This document shows, piece after piece, positions 9,601 to 18,500 of a stretch of 64,000 nucleotides of DNA. The notes beneath the pieces are model-generated. The model was not told the origin of the DNA and did not search any database. It saw only the letters and a program-made list of their open reading frames with translations. This DNA is from Ferruginibacter sp. (GTDB lineage Bacteria > Bacteroidota > Bacteroidia > Chitinophagales > Chitinophagaceae). Position 1 is the stretch's first letter, and the number at the start of each line of letters is the position of its first letter. The position numbers and the translations under genes were made by a program. The stretch is from assembly GCA_014379625.1 (NCBI GenBank), contig JACMLJ010000052.1, forward strand, positions 124,001 to 188,000, in the 5' to 3' direction.

Positions 9601-9819
9601 TATGAAATACCGGCAAGTGTGCTTGGCAATGGCAAAGTAATTAAAAAGGCAACCGTAGGTTTGGTGGGTCGGAACCTGCTGGTTTTTTTACCAGAATCAA
9701 ATCAATGGACAGATCCTGAATTTAACTATACTTCTACTGGTAATACATTCGGCATAAGCAGTGTTTTTGCAACACCTCCATCACGCACATTTGGTGGAAC
9801 TGTAACATTAACCTTTTAA
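6673..9819 (+). CDS. SusC/RagA family TonB-linked outer-membrane transporter
   Basis: 1048 residues. The signal peptide ends at about residue 20 (GVATAQ). A carboxypeptidase-D-like beta-sandwich (about 23-95; GKVTDPKGVPVPGASVKLK) precedes a TonB-box-like stretch (LSEVVVTALG). The plug domain (about 115-235) has LNLRGLRSLTGN-like and PLLVVDGIP motifs and ends in GVIIVTT. The remainder is a 22-strand-type barrel ending in FGGTVTLTF. It imports a ligand across the outer membrane using TonB energy, with the SusD partner encoded 22 bases downstream. No glycoside hydrolase, protease or dedicated regulator is adjacent, so the substrate (glycan, peptide or other) cannot be named. Confidence 0.95.
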   Translation: MRRLLTMVMVALLSFGVATAQTRLISGKVTDPKGVPVPGASVKLKSGAGAVADEKGNFQINAQTGDVLMITSIDYETSTLKVGSGSSLIVLLVSRENKLSEVVVTALGIRRPSKEVGYATAKVTSAELNQGRTVNLQNGLTGKISGLNITTVNSGVTADTKINLRGLRSLTGNNSPLLVVDGIPTPIGYISSINPNDVQDVNVLKGASSAAIYGPDGVNGVIIVTTRRGTKGAPVISVSHTTQWERIAYMPKLQTRFGSGSTVDALGRPEYTPYENQQYGPEFDGSMVELGKPLEDGSVQMVPYSARPDEKKKFWNSGLTHQDDLSFSTQDFYISAQNVEIKGLTPKDKSRRTSFRFNSAKEYGKFKAGFNLNYIQTNIDVVNNAAYAGRFASSYNGSVYFTVLNTPMQVPLTSYKDPNNKFGQYSNYYNEYFVSPYWVIDNHRSVQRSDDLLASMTLEYKIAPWLAATYRLGTNLTFGSYKNSNSAITVSDFAAANRGQQYRNQPGSVGDGQNFGSRINQEFFLNGKTDYHDFSVSYLAGTQYRQNASKQIDVNGNNLVVPGVYNLSNKTGEAGAAEFNIRNRLVSVFGSVAFSYKGWANVEVVGRNDWDSRLDNKKNSYFYPGVNAAVVLSDAITLLKESNDISYVKLRGSVSKSGNVNLGTYALEALYTQTNGFPYGNLGGFSAANTKPDPNIQPEFVNSKEVGIELGFLKNRLNFEATYYNQKNTNQILNVQQSSATGYPTKTANTADFLNEGVELDLKLTPLINIGMGKVNLSINATYSKNKILSLADGIPELAIGGTPNFTQRAASSPEAQNYAIVGKPAFVFKISDYKRDPSGRVIVDKATGNPQLSDSLVTLGQSLPKWILGFNPSFTIKGFTIGMTWDYRGGHSAYFGMGSDMDFTGISERSAQYGRQRFVFPNSVYLEGTKYLPNDNIQTSSGGVNFWTSGALNSAVGTNYFASAASWKLRELSVSYEIPASVLGNGKVIKKATVGLVGRNLLVFLPESNQWTDPEFNYTSTGNTFGISSVFATPPSRTFGGTVTLTF

Positions 9820-9841
9820 TTGAAAATAAATTTTTGAAAAG

Positions 9842-11332
9842 ATGAAAACAATAAAGATAATTTTATTTACAGCGTTAATTGTAGCAGGATCGTTGGGCTG
9901 CAAAAAGGGATTCCTGGATATTAATAAAAACCCTAATAACGTTACAGAATCAAGTATTACACCTGAACTGATTTTGCCTAATGCCATGCATGGTGTTGGT
10001 GTTCAAACAGCATTGGGTTATGGGTTTTTAAATAACTGGATAGGTTATTGGTCGCCGTCAGGTTCTTATTCTCCGAGTACGGAGGAATCGACCTACAATA
10101 TTACCACCACATTTGGGGATGCTAAATTTAACGCGATAAACAATGTTCTATTTGATCTGGACAATGTTGAGAAGCGCTCTGCCGCTGCAAACAAGCCTTA
10201 TTATCGTGCAATTGGAATGGTGCTTAAAGCGCATCTTTTTCAAAACCTCGTAGATATCTATGGCAATGTTCCTTACACACAGGCTTTTGATCCGGCAATT
10301 GCTTCTCCGGCTTATGATAAGGCAGAGGACATTTATGCCAATCTGCAGGTAAAACTGGATACGGCTGTCAGCCTTTTTTTAAAAAATCCAGTTCCATTGG
10401 ACGCTAAAACAATTGATATCATATATGGCGGGAACGCTACTCTATGGGTAAAGTTTGCAAACACTTTAAAGTTAAGGTTATTGATCAGGCAAAGCAAGGT
10501 GAATGCATCGCCTACTGCTGAGTTAGCTAAAATATCCACTAATGGAGGAGTCTTAATGTCTGGGGAAACGGTGGATGTTAATCCGTCATATATCAATGAC
10601 GTAAACAAACAAAGCCCGTTTTACGGTACCTACGGTAAACAACCGAGCGGAGTTGATGCTAATGAATACTACAGGGCAAATAATTACATCTTAGGAATTT
10701 TAAAAGATAATGGTGATACCCGCATCGGTCGTTTTTTTGCACCTGCTGCTTCACCAACTAGTCCTTCTAATGTATATGTTGGTACTACTTACGGGGCGCC
10801 ACCCGATGATGCTGTGAATGGTACCCATACCTCAAATATTGGTCCCGGATTAGCAGGCTCAGCTACCCAGGCGCAGTGGATATTAACTTCTGTTGAAAGT
10901 ATGTTCCTTTATGCAGAAGCCGTTGCAAGGGGCTGGTTAGCCGGTGATGCAAAAACAGCTTATGAAAATGCAGTAAAGGAATCTTTTATTTGGCTTGGTG
11001 TGCCATCCGCCGGAACTGCTGCGGATACTTATTTAACAACTGCTGTTATCGGAAAGTGGGCAAATAGAGGTTCAACCCCGGATTCGGTTATTGCTTTTAT
11101 AACGACTCAAAAATATATTGCCCTCACAGGAATAAATCCCCTGGAAGCCTGGAGTGATTACAGGCGACTTGGAACCCAGCCCAAAAGCGGAGCTACCAGT
11201 GTCAATCCTGCAAGGATATCGGCTGTATTACCCGTAAGATTGCTTTATCCATCAAGCGAAATTGCAGTAAACGGAGCTAATGTCCCTAAATCAATTAATC
11301 AATTTACATCAACAATTTTTTGGGACAAGTAA
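9842..11332 (+). CDS. SusD/RagB family surface lipoprotein
   Basis: 496 residues. Lipoprotein signal peptide with lipobox AGSLGC (Cys at about residue 20), so the mature protein is lipid-anchored, probably facing outward as a lid on the SusC barrel. The pattern is that of the SusD-like group: FLDINKNPNN at the mature start, TPR-like helices in the first half (YYRAIGMVLKAHLFQNLVDIYGNVPY), and EAWSDYRRLG near the C terminus. It lies between susC and a DUF1735 lipoprotein gene with short gaps, indicating one operon. The ligand is unknown. Confidence 0.94.
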   Translation: MKTIKIILFTALIVAGSLGCKKGFLDINKNPNNVTESSITPELILPNAMHGVGVQTALGYGFLNNWIGYWSPSGSYSPSTEESTYNITTTFGDAKFNAINNVLFDLDNVEKRSAAANKPYYRAIGMVLKAHLFQNLVDIYGNVPYTQAFDPAIASPAYDKAEDIYANLQVKLDTAVSLFLKNPVPLDAKTIDIIYGGNATLWVKFANTLKLRLLIRQSKVNASPTAELAKISTNGGVLMSGETVDVNPSYINDVNKQSPFYGTYGKQPSGVDANEYYRANNYILGILKDNGDTRIGRFFAPAASPTSPSNVYVGTTYGAPPDDAVNGTHTSNIGPGLAGSATQAQWILTSVESMFLYAEAVARGWLAGDAKTAYENAVKESFIWLGVPSAGTAADTYLTTAVIGKWANRGSTPDSVIAFITTQKYIALTGINPLEAWSDYRRLGTQPKSGATSVNPARISAVLPVRLLYPSSEIAVNGANVPKSINQFTSTIFWDK

Positions 11333-11367
11333 GTTTTAAGATAATGTCATAAACTAAAAATTAATTC

Positions 11368-12360
11368 ATGAAAAATATGCTCAAATTCAGAAATTTATTG
11401 ACTGCCTTGTTAGTATTCTCATTAGCTGGCGCAGGTTGCCTTAAAGATAAGGATGTAGACGAAAATAAAGCCCAGTTTACAATTGATAATAATAATAAAT
11501 TAGTTGAGCTTTTAGGCCCTGCACCAAGTACAGGTACCGTGGTACAAAATCTTGAGTTTAGCGATAAGGATACCACCTTTAATGCAGTTGTCGTTAACCT
11601 GGCTGCGGATCAGCCCCTGGACCATGAAATAAAAGTTACCGTTAAAGTAGATACTGCTTTAATAACTGCATACAATAGCGCCAACGGTACTGCTTTTGTA
11701 CAAGCTCCGACGACTGCTTATAGCATAACTAATTTAGTGGTTACTATTCCTGCCGGAAAAAGAGAAGGCTATTTAAGAGTTACTACCAAGCCTTCTGTGG
11801 TTGCTAACCGGGATTATGCTTTGGGAATTACTATTACCGCCGTATCAGATGCGGGTGTAAAAATTAGCGGAAACTTCAAATCCCAAATTGTTTCTATTGG
11901 CGTAAAGAACAAATATGATGGGATATATTCTTTAAGATTTAAAACTGTGGGTTGGTCAGCTTATGGAATTTCTGATAATTTGCCAGCAACATGGCCCTCA
12001 AATGGAGATGGAACAAGTATTTCAATGATCACTTCAGGATCAAATAGTAATAAACTTTTTGATGATTATGGTTTTGGGGCATATATACAGGTTGCATTTA
12101 CCACTGGTAATGCTGCTCCTACTGGTTTTGGCGCTACTGAACCTAAATTTGTATTTGATTTGGTTTCGAATAAGTTAACAAGTGTAGTAAATGACGCTGT
12201 TCCGGACTCAAGAAACAGGGCATTTAGAATAAATAGCGCAATTACTGATAGCCGTTATGATGTAGGAAGTAAAACAATTTATGCAGCTTACATTATGTCG
12301 CAAACTGGCAGACCTGATCAGTTTATTTATGATACTTTGGTTTTTAAAAAGGCCCGATAA
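11368..12360 (+). CDS. DUF1735 / BT_3987-like surface lipoprotein
   Basis: 330 residues with a lipobox ending at GAGC (Cys about residue 23). The N-terminal half (about 50-150) is an all-beta DUF1735-type domain with the phrase LDHEIKVTVKVDTALITAYNSANGT, typical of lipoproteins encoded with SusC/SusD pairs. The second half is a beta-rich domain with no family I can name. It probably binds the ligand at the cell surface before transfer to SusD/SusC. It is the third gene of the operon and is followed at once by a strong terminator, so the unit ends here. Confidence 0.8.
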   Translation: MKNMLKFRNLLTALLVFSLAGAGCLKDKDVDENKAQFTIDNNNKLVELLGPAPSTGTVVQNLEFSDKDTTFNAVVVNLAADQPLDHEIKVTVKVDTALITAYNSANGTAFVQAPTTAYSITNLVVTIPAGKREGYLRVTTKPSVVANRDYALGITITAVSDAGVKISGNFKSQIVSIGVKNKYDGIYSLRFKTVGWSAYGISDNLPATWPSNGDGTSISMITSGSNSNKLFDDYGFGAYIQVAFTTGNAAPTGFGATEPKFVFDLVSNKLTSVVNDAVPDSRNRAFRINSAITDSRYDVGSKTIYAAYIMSQTGRPDQFIYDTLVFKKAR

Positions 12361-12377
12361 ATTTTTAATTGTATATA

Positions 12378-12412
12378 AAAGTGAGAGATTGCAATATGCA
12401 ATCTCTCACTTT
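12378..12412 (+). terminator. Strong terminator at the end of the SusC/SusD operon
   Basis: Perfect 16-bp stem (12378-12393 with 12397-12412; core GTGAGAGATTGCA) around a 3-base loop, followed by a T-rich stretch. It lies 18 bases after the DUF1735 gene. Confidence 0.9.
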
Positions 12413-12535
12413 TTATTTATGGCACTTCATCTTTGCAGTTATCAATTCATAATTCTAAAAGGCAAAAGTTTCTTTTATTTATGGAGGGTTTTGGCAAGGT
12501 AAATTAGATAAAGGGAATTAATTTTATTAACGAGA

Positions 12536-12543
12536 TAAATTTG
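12536..12543 (+). promoter_or_regulatory. Bacteroidota -7 box directly before a start codon
   Basis: TAAATTTG matches TAnnTTTG exactly and ends four bases before the ATG at 12548, so the mRNA would start at or next to the start codon. No clear -33 TTTG is present. Confidence 0.35.
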
Positions 12544-12547
12544 GAGA

Positions 12548-13258
12548 ATGAAAATAACTCTAACATCAATATTTTTAATAATTATAGTATCCTGCTCGAA
12601 GGCACAAACCGGTTCTTATCTTGATCCCGGTCAGGCATACGTTAAGTTATTAATTGATAATGGCGGCGGCACACAACAAAGAATTGGTGTGTACAAAGTA
12701 AATGGCACCAGTTATCTTTTTGGCGAAAAGCATACTGGTGATCTTTTTGGTAAAGGTGAAAAAGGGGAGAGTGTTTTTATAAGTTATAATACCTACAGCC
12801 AACAGGTCGAATTCTATGTTAGTTTCAGCCAGTCCAAGCCATTAATAAAGAACCTGGAAATGGTAGATTCATTTACAATAAAAAAAGGTAAAATTGCTGA
12901 GATTACGAAAGATGTGCATTTTATCAATGGGATTCACCTCGGCGCCAAGGAAAAAGGGTTTTACCAGATGATTGAAAATGGTAAAAGATTTAAGTTGTAT
13001 AAAAAATATAAATCCAATTTGGCTGTTGTTTCTACCAGTTACGCTCAGTCTGATCTCCGGCAATTTGAACTTGAATACGACTACTATTATACTGACAGCA
13101 CCACAAAAAAAATGAAAAAAATTAAACATACCCCATATGATATTAAGAAGGAATTTAATTTTATGAAGGACATCAGTAATTTAGTGGATGACTACAGTTT
13201 TGCTCAAGAACCGGAAAATTGTTTAAAGATGGTTTTTGATAGCTTAAATAATTTATAA
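12548..13258 (+). CDS. Secreted hypothetical protein
   Basis: 236 residues, not assigned to a family. The N terminus is a signal peptide with a lipobox-like IVSC at residues 13-16, so it may be a lipoprotein, or it may be cleaved after SKAQ. The mature part alternates beta-like segments with many aromatic residues (YVKLLIDNGGG, GVYKVNGTSYLFG, then YDYYYTDSTTKKMKK). It is separated from the SusC/SusD operon by a strong terminator, so it is transcribed separately. The start is supported by a purine-rich GGAGA just before the ATG. No catalytic motif was seen. Confidence 0.7.
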   Translation: MKITLTSIFLIIIVSCSKAQTGSYLDPGQAYVKLLIDNGGGTQQRIGVYKVNGTSYLFGEKHTGDLFGKGEKGESVFISYNTYSQQVEFYVSFSQSKPLIKNLEMVDSFTIKKGKIAEITKDVHFINGIHLGAKEKGFYQMIENGKRFKLYKKYKSNLAVVSTSYAQSDLRQFELEYDYYYTDSTTKKMKKIKHTPYDIKKEFNFMKDISNLVDDYSFAQEPENCLKMVFDSLNNL

Positions 13259-13428
13259 TAATTTAATTAGTTGGGGTAAATAATTTTTTTTCGAATTTTG
13301 TTTTACGAAGATATTTTTATGTATCGAAGCAAAATAAAATAACCGCAGGACTAACTTCTGCTATTTCCAAAACGCAATACGACTAATTCACTCATGCTTT
13401 TAGTATCGAATTAGTGCAGGATGCCCTT

Positions 13429-14436
13429 TTAAACCACCGCCGCCGTATCATAAGCCCAATTCACCAGTGTGGCGCCCCAGGTATAACCTCCGCCAAAAGC
13501 CGCCAGCACAATTTTGTCGCCCTTGTGCAATTGCTTTTCCCATTCCCAGAGGCATAATGGTATGGTTGCCGCGGTTGTATTTCCAAAGCGTTGTATATTC
13601 AGCATCACCTTTTCGTGCGAAAGGCCCATGCGGTTGGCTGTGGCATCAATGATTCTTTTATTGGCCTGGTGTGGCACCAGCCAGGCAATATCATCTCCGG
13701 TTAAATGGTTGCGTTGCAATAAATCGTATGCTACATCTGCCATGCCTTTTACCGCCGCTTTAAAAACCTGCGGACCTGCCTGGTAGATATAATGTTCCTT
13801 TGCCAAAACTGTTTCAACCGTTGAAGGTCTTAATGAGCCGCCGGCTTTCATATACAAATAATCACGTCCCGCCCCGTCACTTTTTAATAGGCTGTCCATT
13901 ATGCCATTACTGTCTGTGGAAGGCTCCAGTAAAACAGCGCCTGCGCCATCTCCAAAAAGTATACAGGTAGTGCGGTCGGTATAGTCTACAATAGCGCTCA
14001 TTTTGTCGGAACCCACTATAACTACTTTTTTATAACGGCCGCATTCCACTAAAGACGAACCGGTAGTCAATGCAAATAAGAATCCCGAACAGGCCGCGCT
14101 TAAATCGAACCCCCACGCGTTTACCGCGCCTATTTTGTCGCAGACAATATTTGCGGTTGCCGGAAAAAACATATCCGGAGTTACGGTGGCAACAATCAAA
14201 CAATCAATCTCTTCCGGGGAAATTCCCCTTTTTTTACAAAGCTCTATAACAGCAGGTGCGCACATATCAGAGGTTGCGAGGCCATCGCCTTTTAATATTC
14301 TTCTTTCCTCTACCCCGGTCCTGGTTTTTATCCACTCATCGTTGGTATCGATCATTGTTTCTAATATGGCATTGGTAAGCCTGTATTCGGGTACATATCC
14401 ACCTACGGCGGTAATGGCTGCTGTAATTTTTTGCAT
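13429..14436 (-). CDS. fabH: 3-oxoacyl-[acyl-carrier-protein] synthase III
   Basis: 335 residues, full length. It condenses a short acyl-CoA with malonyl-ACP to start fatty acid synthesis in the cytoplasm. The thiolase-fold catalytic triad is present: Cys116 in DLSAACSGF, His256 in VPHQANKRI and Asn286 in QRFGNTTAA. NDEWIKTRTG and GDGAGAVLL are also family hallmarks. In Bacteroidota the primer is often branched, which cannot be judged here. It stands alone; the usual plsX/acpP neighbours are absent, so this may be one of several FabH copies. Confidence 0.95.
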   Translation of the reverse strand: MQKITAAITAVGGYVPEYRLTNAILETMIDTNDEWIKTRTGVEERRILKGDGLATSDMCAPAVIELCKKRGISPEEIDCLIVATVTPDMFFPATANIVCDKIGAVNAWGFDLSAACSGFLFALTTGSSLVECGRYKKVVIVGSDKMSAIVDYTDRTTCILFGDGAGAVLLEPSTDSNGIMDSLLKSDGAGRDYLYMKAGGSLRPSTVETVLAKEHYIYQAGPQVFKAAVKGMADVAYDLLQRNHLTGDDIAWLVPHQANKRIIDATANRMGLSHEKVMLNIQRFGNTTAATIPLCLWEWEKQLHKGDKIVLAAFGGGYTWGATLVNWAYDTAAVV

Positions 14437-14962
14437 TCTTTGTTTATTGGGTTAATAGTTCGTATAAAATTAAAACTGCGTTATCTTTAATAGCATAAAT
14501 AAGTCAGGCAAGCAAAGCAAGCTACTGATCTTCCACTATCAAATGGTTTAAAAACTGCAGGTGTTTTTATTTCCATTTGCTTTTCGGTAGAAAATAGATT
14601 ATGCATGGCAATCATTATTTTTGGTAAGATCAGGAGCCGGGAGGTTCATTTGATTGTTTCTCCAGGTATTTCTTTAAAGTGAATGGTCCGGTTGGTTTTA
14701 ACTGCACCCAAACTATTTTATAATAAAAGGGGATAATTGATTTTCATTTCCTCCTCGACAGGTAACAATAAAAGATAATATTTTATTAATCCATGCCCGG
14801 TTTTACCTTCATGGTTAGCAGAAAGCTTAACAATGTTGCCGGTTTATCAGCCCGCGACAGGCAAAGCAAAACTGCTTCATTCATACCTTTTTTTCAAAAG
14901 TACGTACAACTGTGTATTCCCCAAAAAATTTCCTTATTTTCGTCACTGATTGAGATTGAATT
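14437..14962. other. Divergent gene-free region between fabH and ruvA
   Basis: About 525 bases holding the promoters of both flanking genes. A near match to the -7 box (TATTTTCG at 14935-14942) lies 20 bases before ruvA. A short plus-strand open frame overlapping the ruvA start (from 14793) shows no protein-like features. I see no RNA gene or strong repeat. Confidence 0.5.
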
Positions 14963-15547
14963 ATGTATGCATATTTACAAGGAAAATTTTCGCTTAAAAA
15001 TCCGGCCCAGGTTTATATAGATGTGAATGGCGTAGGATATGAAGTAAATATCAGTTTAAATACCTATACCCATATTCAAAACAGCGAATCGGGGAAATTG
15101 TATACCTATCTTCAGATTAAAGAAGACGGCCATACCCTGTATGGTTTTTTTGACAGGGGCGAAAAGGAGATGTTTATACAGTTAATCAGTGTTTCGGGAA
15201 TTGGTGCAGCTACCGCAAGGATGATGTTGTCTCATTTAAAACCCGATGAAGTAAGCGCGGCGATACAACAGGGAAATGTAAAATTATTGGAGAGTATAAA
15301 AGGGATAGGAAAGAAAACCGCCGAACGCCTGGTGCTTGAACTAAGGGATAAAGTTAATAAAATAGACAGTATTGTTCAGCTTCCTGCAATGGCAGGCAAT
15401 AGTACCCAACAAGATGCGTTAAATGCATTGGTAGCACTGGGGATCAGCAGGGCACAGGCCGAGACGGCCATTAAAAAAATAGCATTTACCGATAACCATA
15501 CCAACAACCTGGAGGAATTAATTAAAAAAGCACTTAAAGCCATTTGA
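14963..15547 (+). CDS. ruvA: Holliday junction branch-migration protein RuvA
   Basis: 194 residues, the usual length. RuvA tetramers bind the four-way junction and load the RuvB motor during recombination repair. The N-terminal OB fold (about 1-64) contains MYAYLQGK and the DVNGVGYEV motif. The middle helix-hairpin-helix pair contains LISVSGIGAATARMML and LLESIKGIGKKTAERLVLEL. The C-terminal domain III, which binds RuvB, includes ALVALGISRAQAE. It lies 27 bases upstream of sprA, a gene order known in other gliding Bacteroidota. Confidence 0.97.
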   Translation: MYAYLQGKFSLKNPAQVYIDVNGVGYEVNISLNTYTHIQNSESGKLYTYLQIKEDGHTLYGFFDRGEKEMFIQLISVSGIGAATARMMLSHLKPDEVSAAIQQGNVKLLESIKGIGKKTAERLVLELRDKVNKIDSIVQLPAMAGNSTQQDALNALVALGISRAQAETAIKKIAFTDNHTNNLEELIKKALKAI

Positions 15548-15574
15548 TAGAATTTTACATTAACTGATCACCGG

Positions 15575-18500
15575 ATGTTTCGTAAAAGAAATTTAAAACC
15601 AAAATTGATTGGCTTTAGGTTAGTGTTTATAGTATTATTCTCAGCTATTTCATTATTACTTACTGCTAAAGGTACAAGTAGGCATTCGCCCTCATCATTT
15701 GAAGGGAAAAACGTACCTGATACCCTGCCGTTTCCCATTCATGATAGAAAAGGGGATATCATCAGCGATAACAAAAAAAGCACTTACGATTTTAAGACCC
15801 CGGATAATATTACGGATTCTGTAGCGTACGATTTCAGGACCCGGCTCTATACGGTATATGAAAAAATTGGCGACAAATATTACCGTACGCCTACCACTTA
15901 CACTTTTGACGAATACTGGGCTTTGCGTGGACGGCAGGCGGAAATAGATTATTTTAAAAAGCGGGCAAATACCATGAATTTGCTCAACCGGAAACTGACA
16001 AAACCACGGCTATCCCTATACGATAATCTTTTTAACCGCCTGTTTGGCAATGGTAAAATAGATATCAGCCCTCAGGGAAATGTTGATATTACAGCAGGCT
16101 ACCAGGGACAAAATATTAAGAATCCTACCCTGCCCGAAAGGGCCAGAAGAAATGGGGGTTTTGATTTTGACATGAATGCCCAGGTAAATGTAAACGCCAA
16201 TATCGGCGATAAATTAAAATTCCCCATCAATTATAACACATTGGCCAATTTTGGCCAGGACAACCAGTTGAAACTGGATTACAGTGGTGTGGATGATGAA
16301 ATTATAAAGCGAATAGAAGCCGGTGCCGTGCAGTTTGCATCCCGCAGCACTTTTATACCCGGCGCCCAGCAATTGTTTGGTTTAAAAACACAATTGCAAT
16401 TTGGCAAACTGAATATTACCGCCGTGCTGGCCAACCAGAAATCACAGCGGCAAACGGTAAATTTACAGGGAGGGGCGGCAGCTCAGGTAATTGATATGAA
16501 AGCGGACGAGTACGAAGAGAACCGCCACTTTTTACTGGGACAATACTTTAGGGATAATTATAACAAAGTGTTATCCAAATTACCCGCCGTTACTACGCCG
16601 GTGCAAATACTTCGTTTAGACGTATGGGTTACCAACCGCAACGGAAGCACCACCAATACCAGAGATATTGTAGGATTGATGGATCTTGGAGAAAAGAATC
16701 CCTACCTGCCGACCATTATCGCATCCGGCAATTTTCCTGACAACAATACCAACGATCTGTATTCCCGGATCATCAACAACGCCGGCAACAGGAATCCCGC
16801 ATTGGTAGTAAGCAATTTACAAGGCCTGGGGCTTTCTCCCGTGCAGGATTTTGAAAAAATATTTGCAAGGAAATTAGATTCTACTCAATATATTTTTAAC
16901 CGGCAGGCGGGTTATATTTCTTTGAGCCAGCCTTTGCAACCTGATGAAGTACTAGGGGTGGCTTACCAGTATTCTTACAATGGAAAAATTTTCACCGTAG
17001 GGGAATTTTCTCAGGACCTCCCGCCGGACAGTGTATCGGCTACCCAAAAGGTATTGTTCCTGAAATTATTAAAAGCTACTTCCCAGCGTACCGCATTACC
17101 CATCTGGAACCTGATGATGAAAAATGTGTACTCTGTTGGATATGGTACCTTAACGTCCACAGATTTCAAGCTCAATGTTTTGTACCAGGAACCAAGTCTT
17201 GGCTGGAAAAGATATGTACCCTTTGGCGATAAAAATCAGGGTGTGCCCATTATTTCATTAGTCAATTTAGACAGGCTGAATAACCAGCTCGATCCGCAAC
17301 CGGATGGTGTTTTTGATTATGTGGAAGGGTTTACGGTGATCTCGCCTTACAGCCGCATCGTTTTCCCTGTGCTGGAACCATTTGGTCGGGACCTTGCAGC
17401 ACAGGTATATAACAATACACCCCCTTCTGCAAAAGACACTTTGTATTATGCTTTGTATGATTCCATAAAAGCCGTAGCGCAGCAGTTTCCCAATCTTAAC
17501 CGCTTTGTGTTAAAAGGATCGGCCCGAACATCCGGTTCATCGGATATCAGTATCGGGTACAATATTCCGCGGGGCAGCGTAACCGTTACCGCTGGTGGAC
17601 AAACCCTTATTGAAGGGGCGGATTATGATATTAATTATGATCTTGGTACTATCAAAGTAACCAACCAGGCTATATTAAACGCAGGGTTGCCGGTGCAGGT
17701 AAATTTTGAAAACAATGCGGCTTTTGGTATCCAGCAACGAAATTATTTAGGCCTTCGCTTAGATTATCTTGCGAAGAATACCCTGAAAGAACAACTGGCG
17801 ATTGGCGGTACCATTGTACGTTTGGGCGAACGCCCCTTTTTTACAAAAAATAATATTGGTGAAGATCCTATCCGTAATACCATGTACGGACTTGATGTAA
17901 ATTACAGGAAGGAAATGCCCCGCCTTACAAAATTATTGGATAAGCTGCCTTTTTATACCACTAACGCACCCTCCAGCATTAATGCATATGCTGAAGGCGC
18001 TTTTCTGCAACCAGGCCATGCGCCCCAGATAGGAAAGGGTGCTGCGGGAACAGTGTATATTGATGATTTTGAAGGAAGCAAATCAGGTATCGATCTTCGT
18101 TTCCCTGCAATCAGCTGGGCAATGGCATCTACACCGCAAAGGGCAACCGATGTGAGTGGTAATATACTTTTCCCCGAAGCCATTTTAAACAATGATCTTG
18201 AGTATGGTAAGAAGCGCGCTAAATTAGCATGGTACCAGATTGAACCTGCCTTACAGGGCTTCAAAGGTGCTAATAATCCCTTAAGTGAAAACAGGGCCGA
18301 ACTGAGTGATCCGAGGGTGCGGCTGGTTAAACAGAGTGAAATATTTCCGCAACGCACTACGGATTTCGGCCAAAACCAGTTGATCACATTTGACCTTGCC
18401 TATTACCCGACAGAAAAGGGCGCTTATAATTATGAGTCATCTGCTTTGGGAATTGATAATAATAACCGTTTAAAAAATCCCAAACAAAAATGGGGTGGTT

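Noticed and set aside
14793..15020. Short plus-strand open frame before ruvA
   Set aside because: It overlaps the ruvA start in another frame and has no protein-like pattern.
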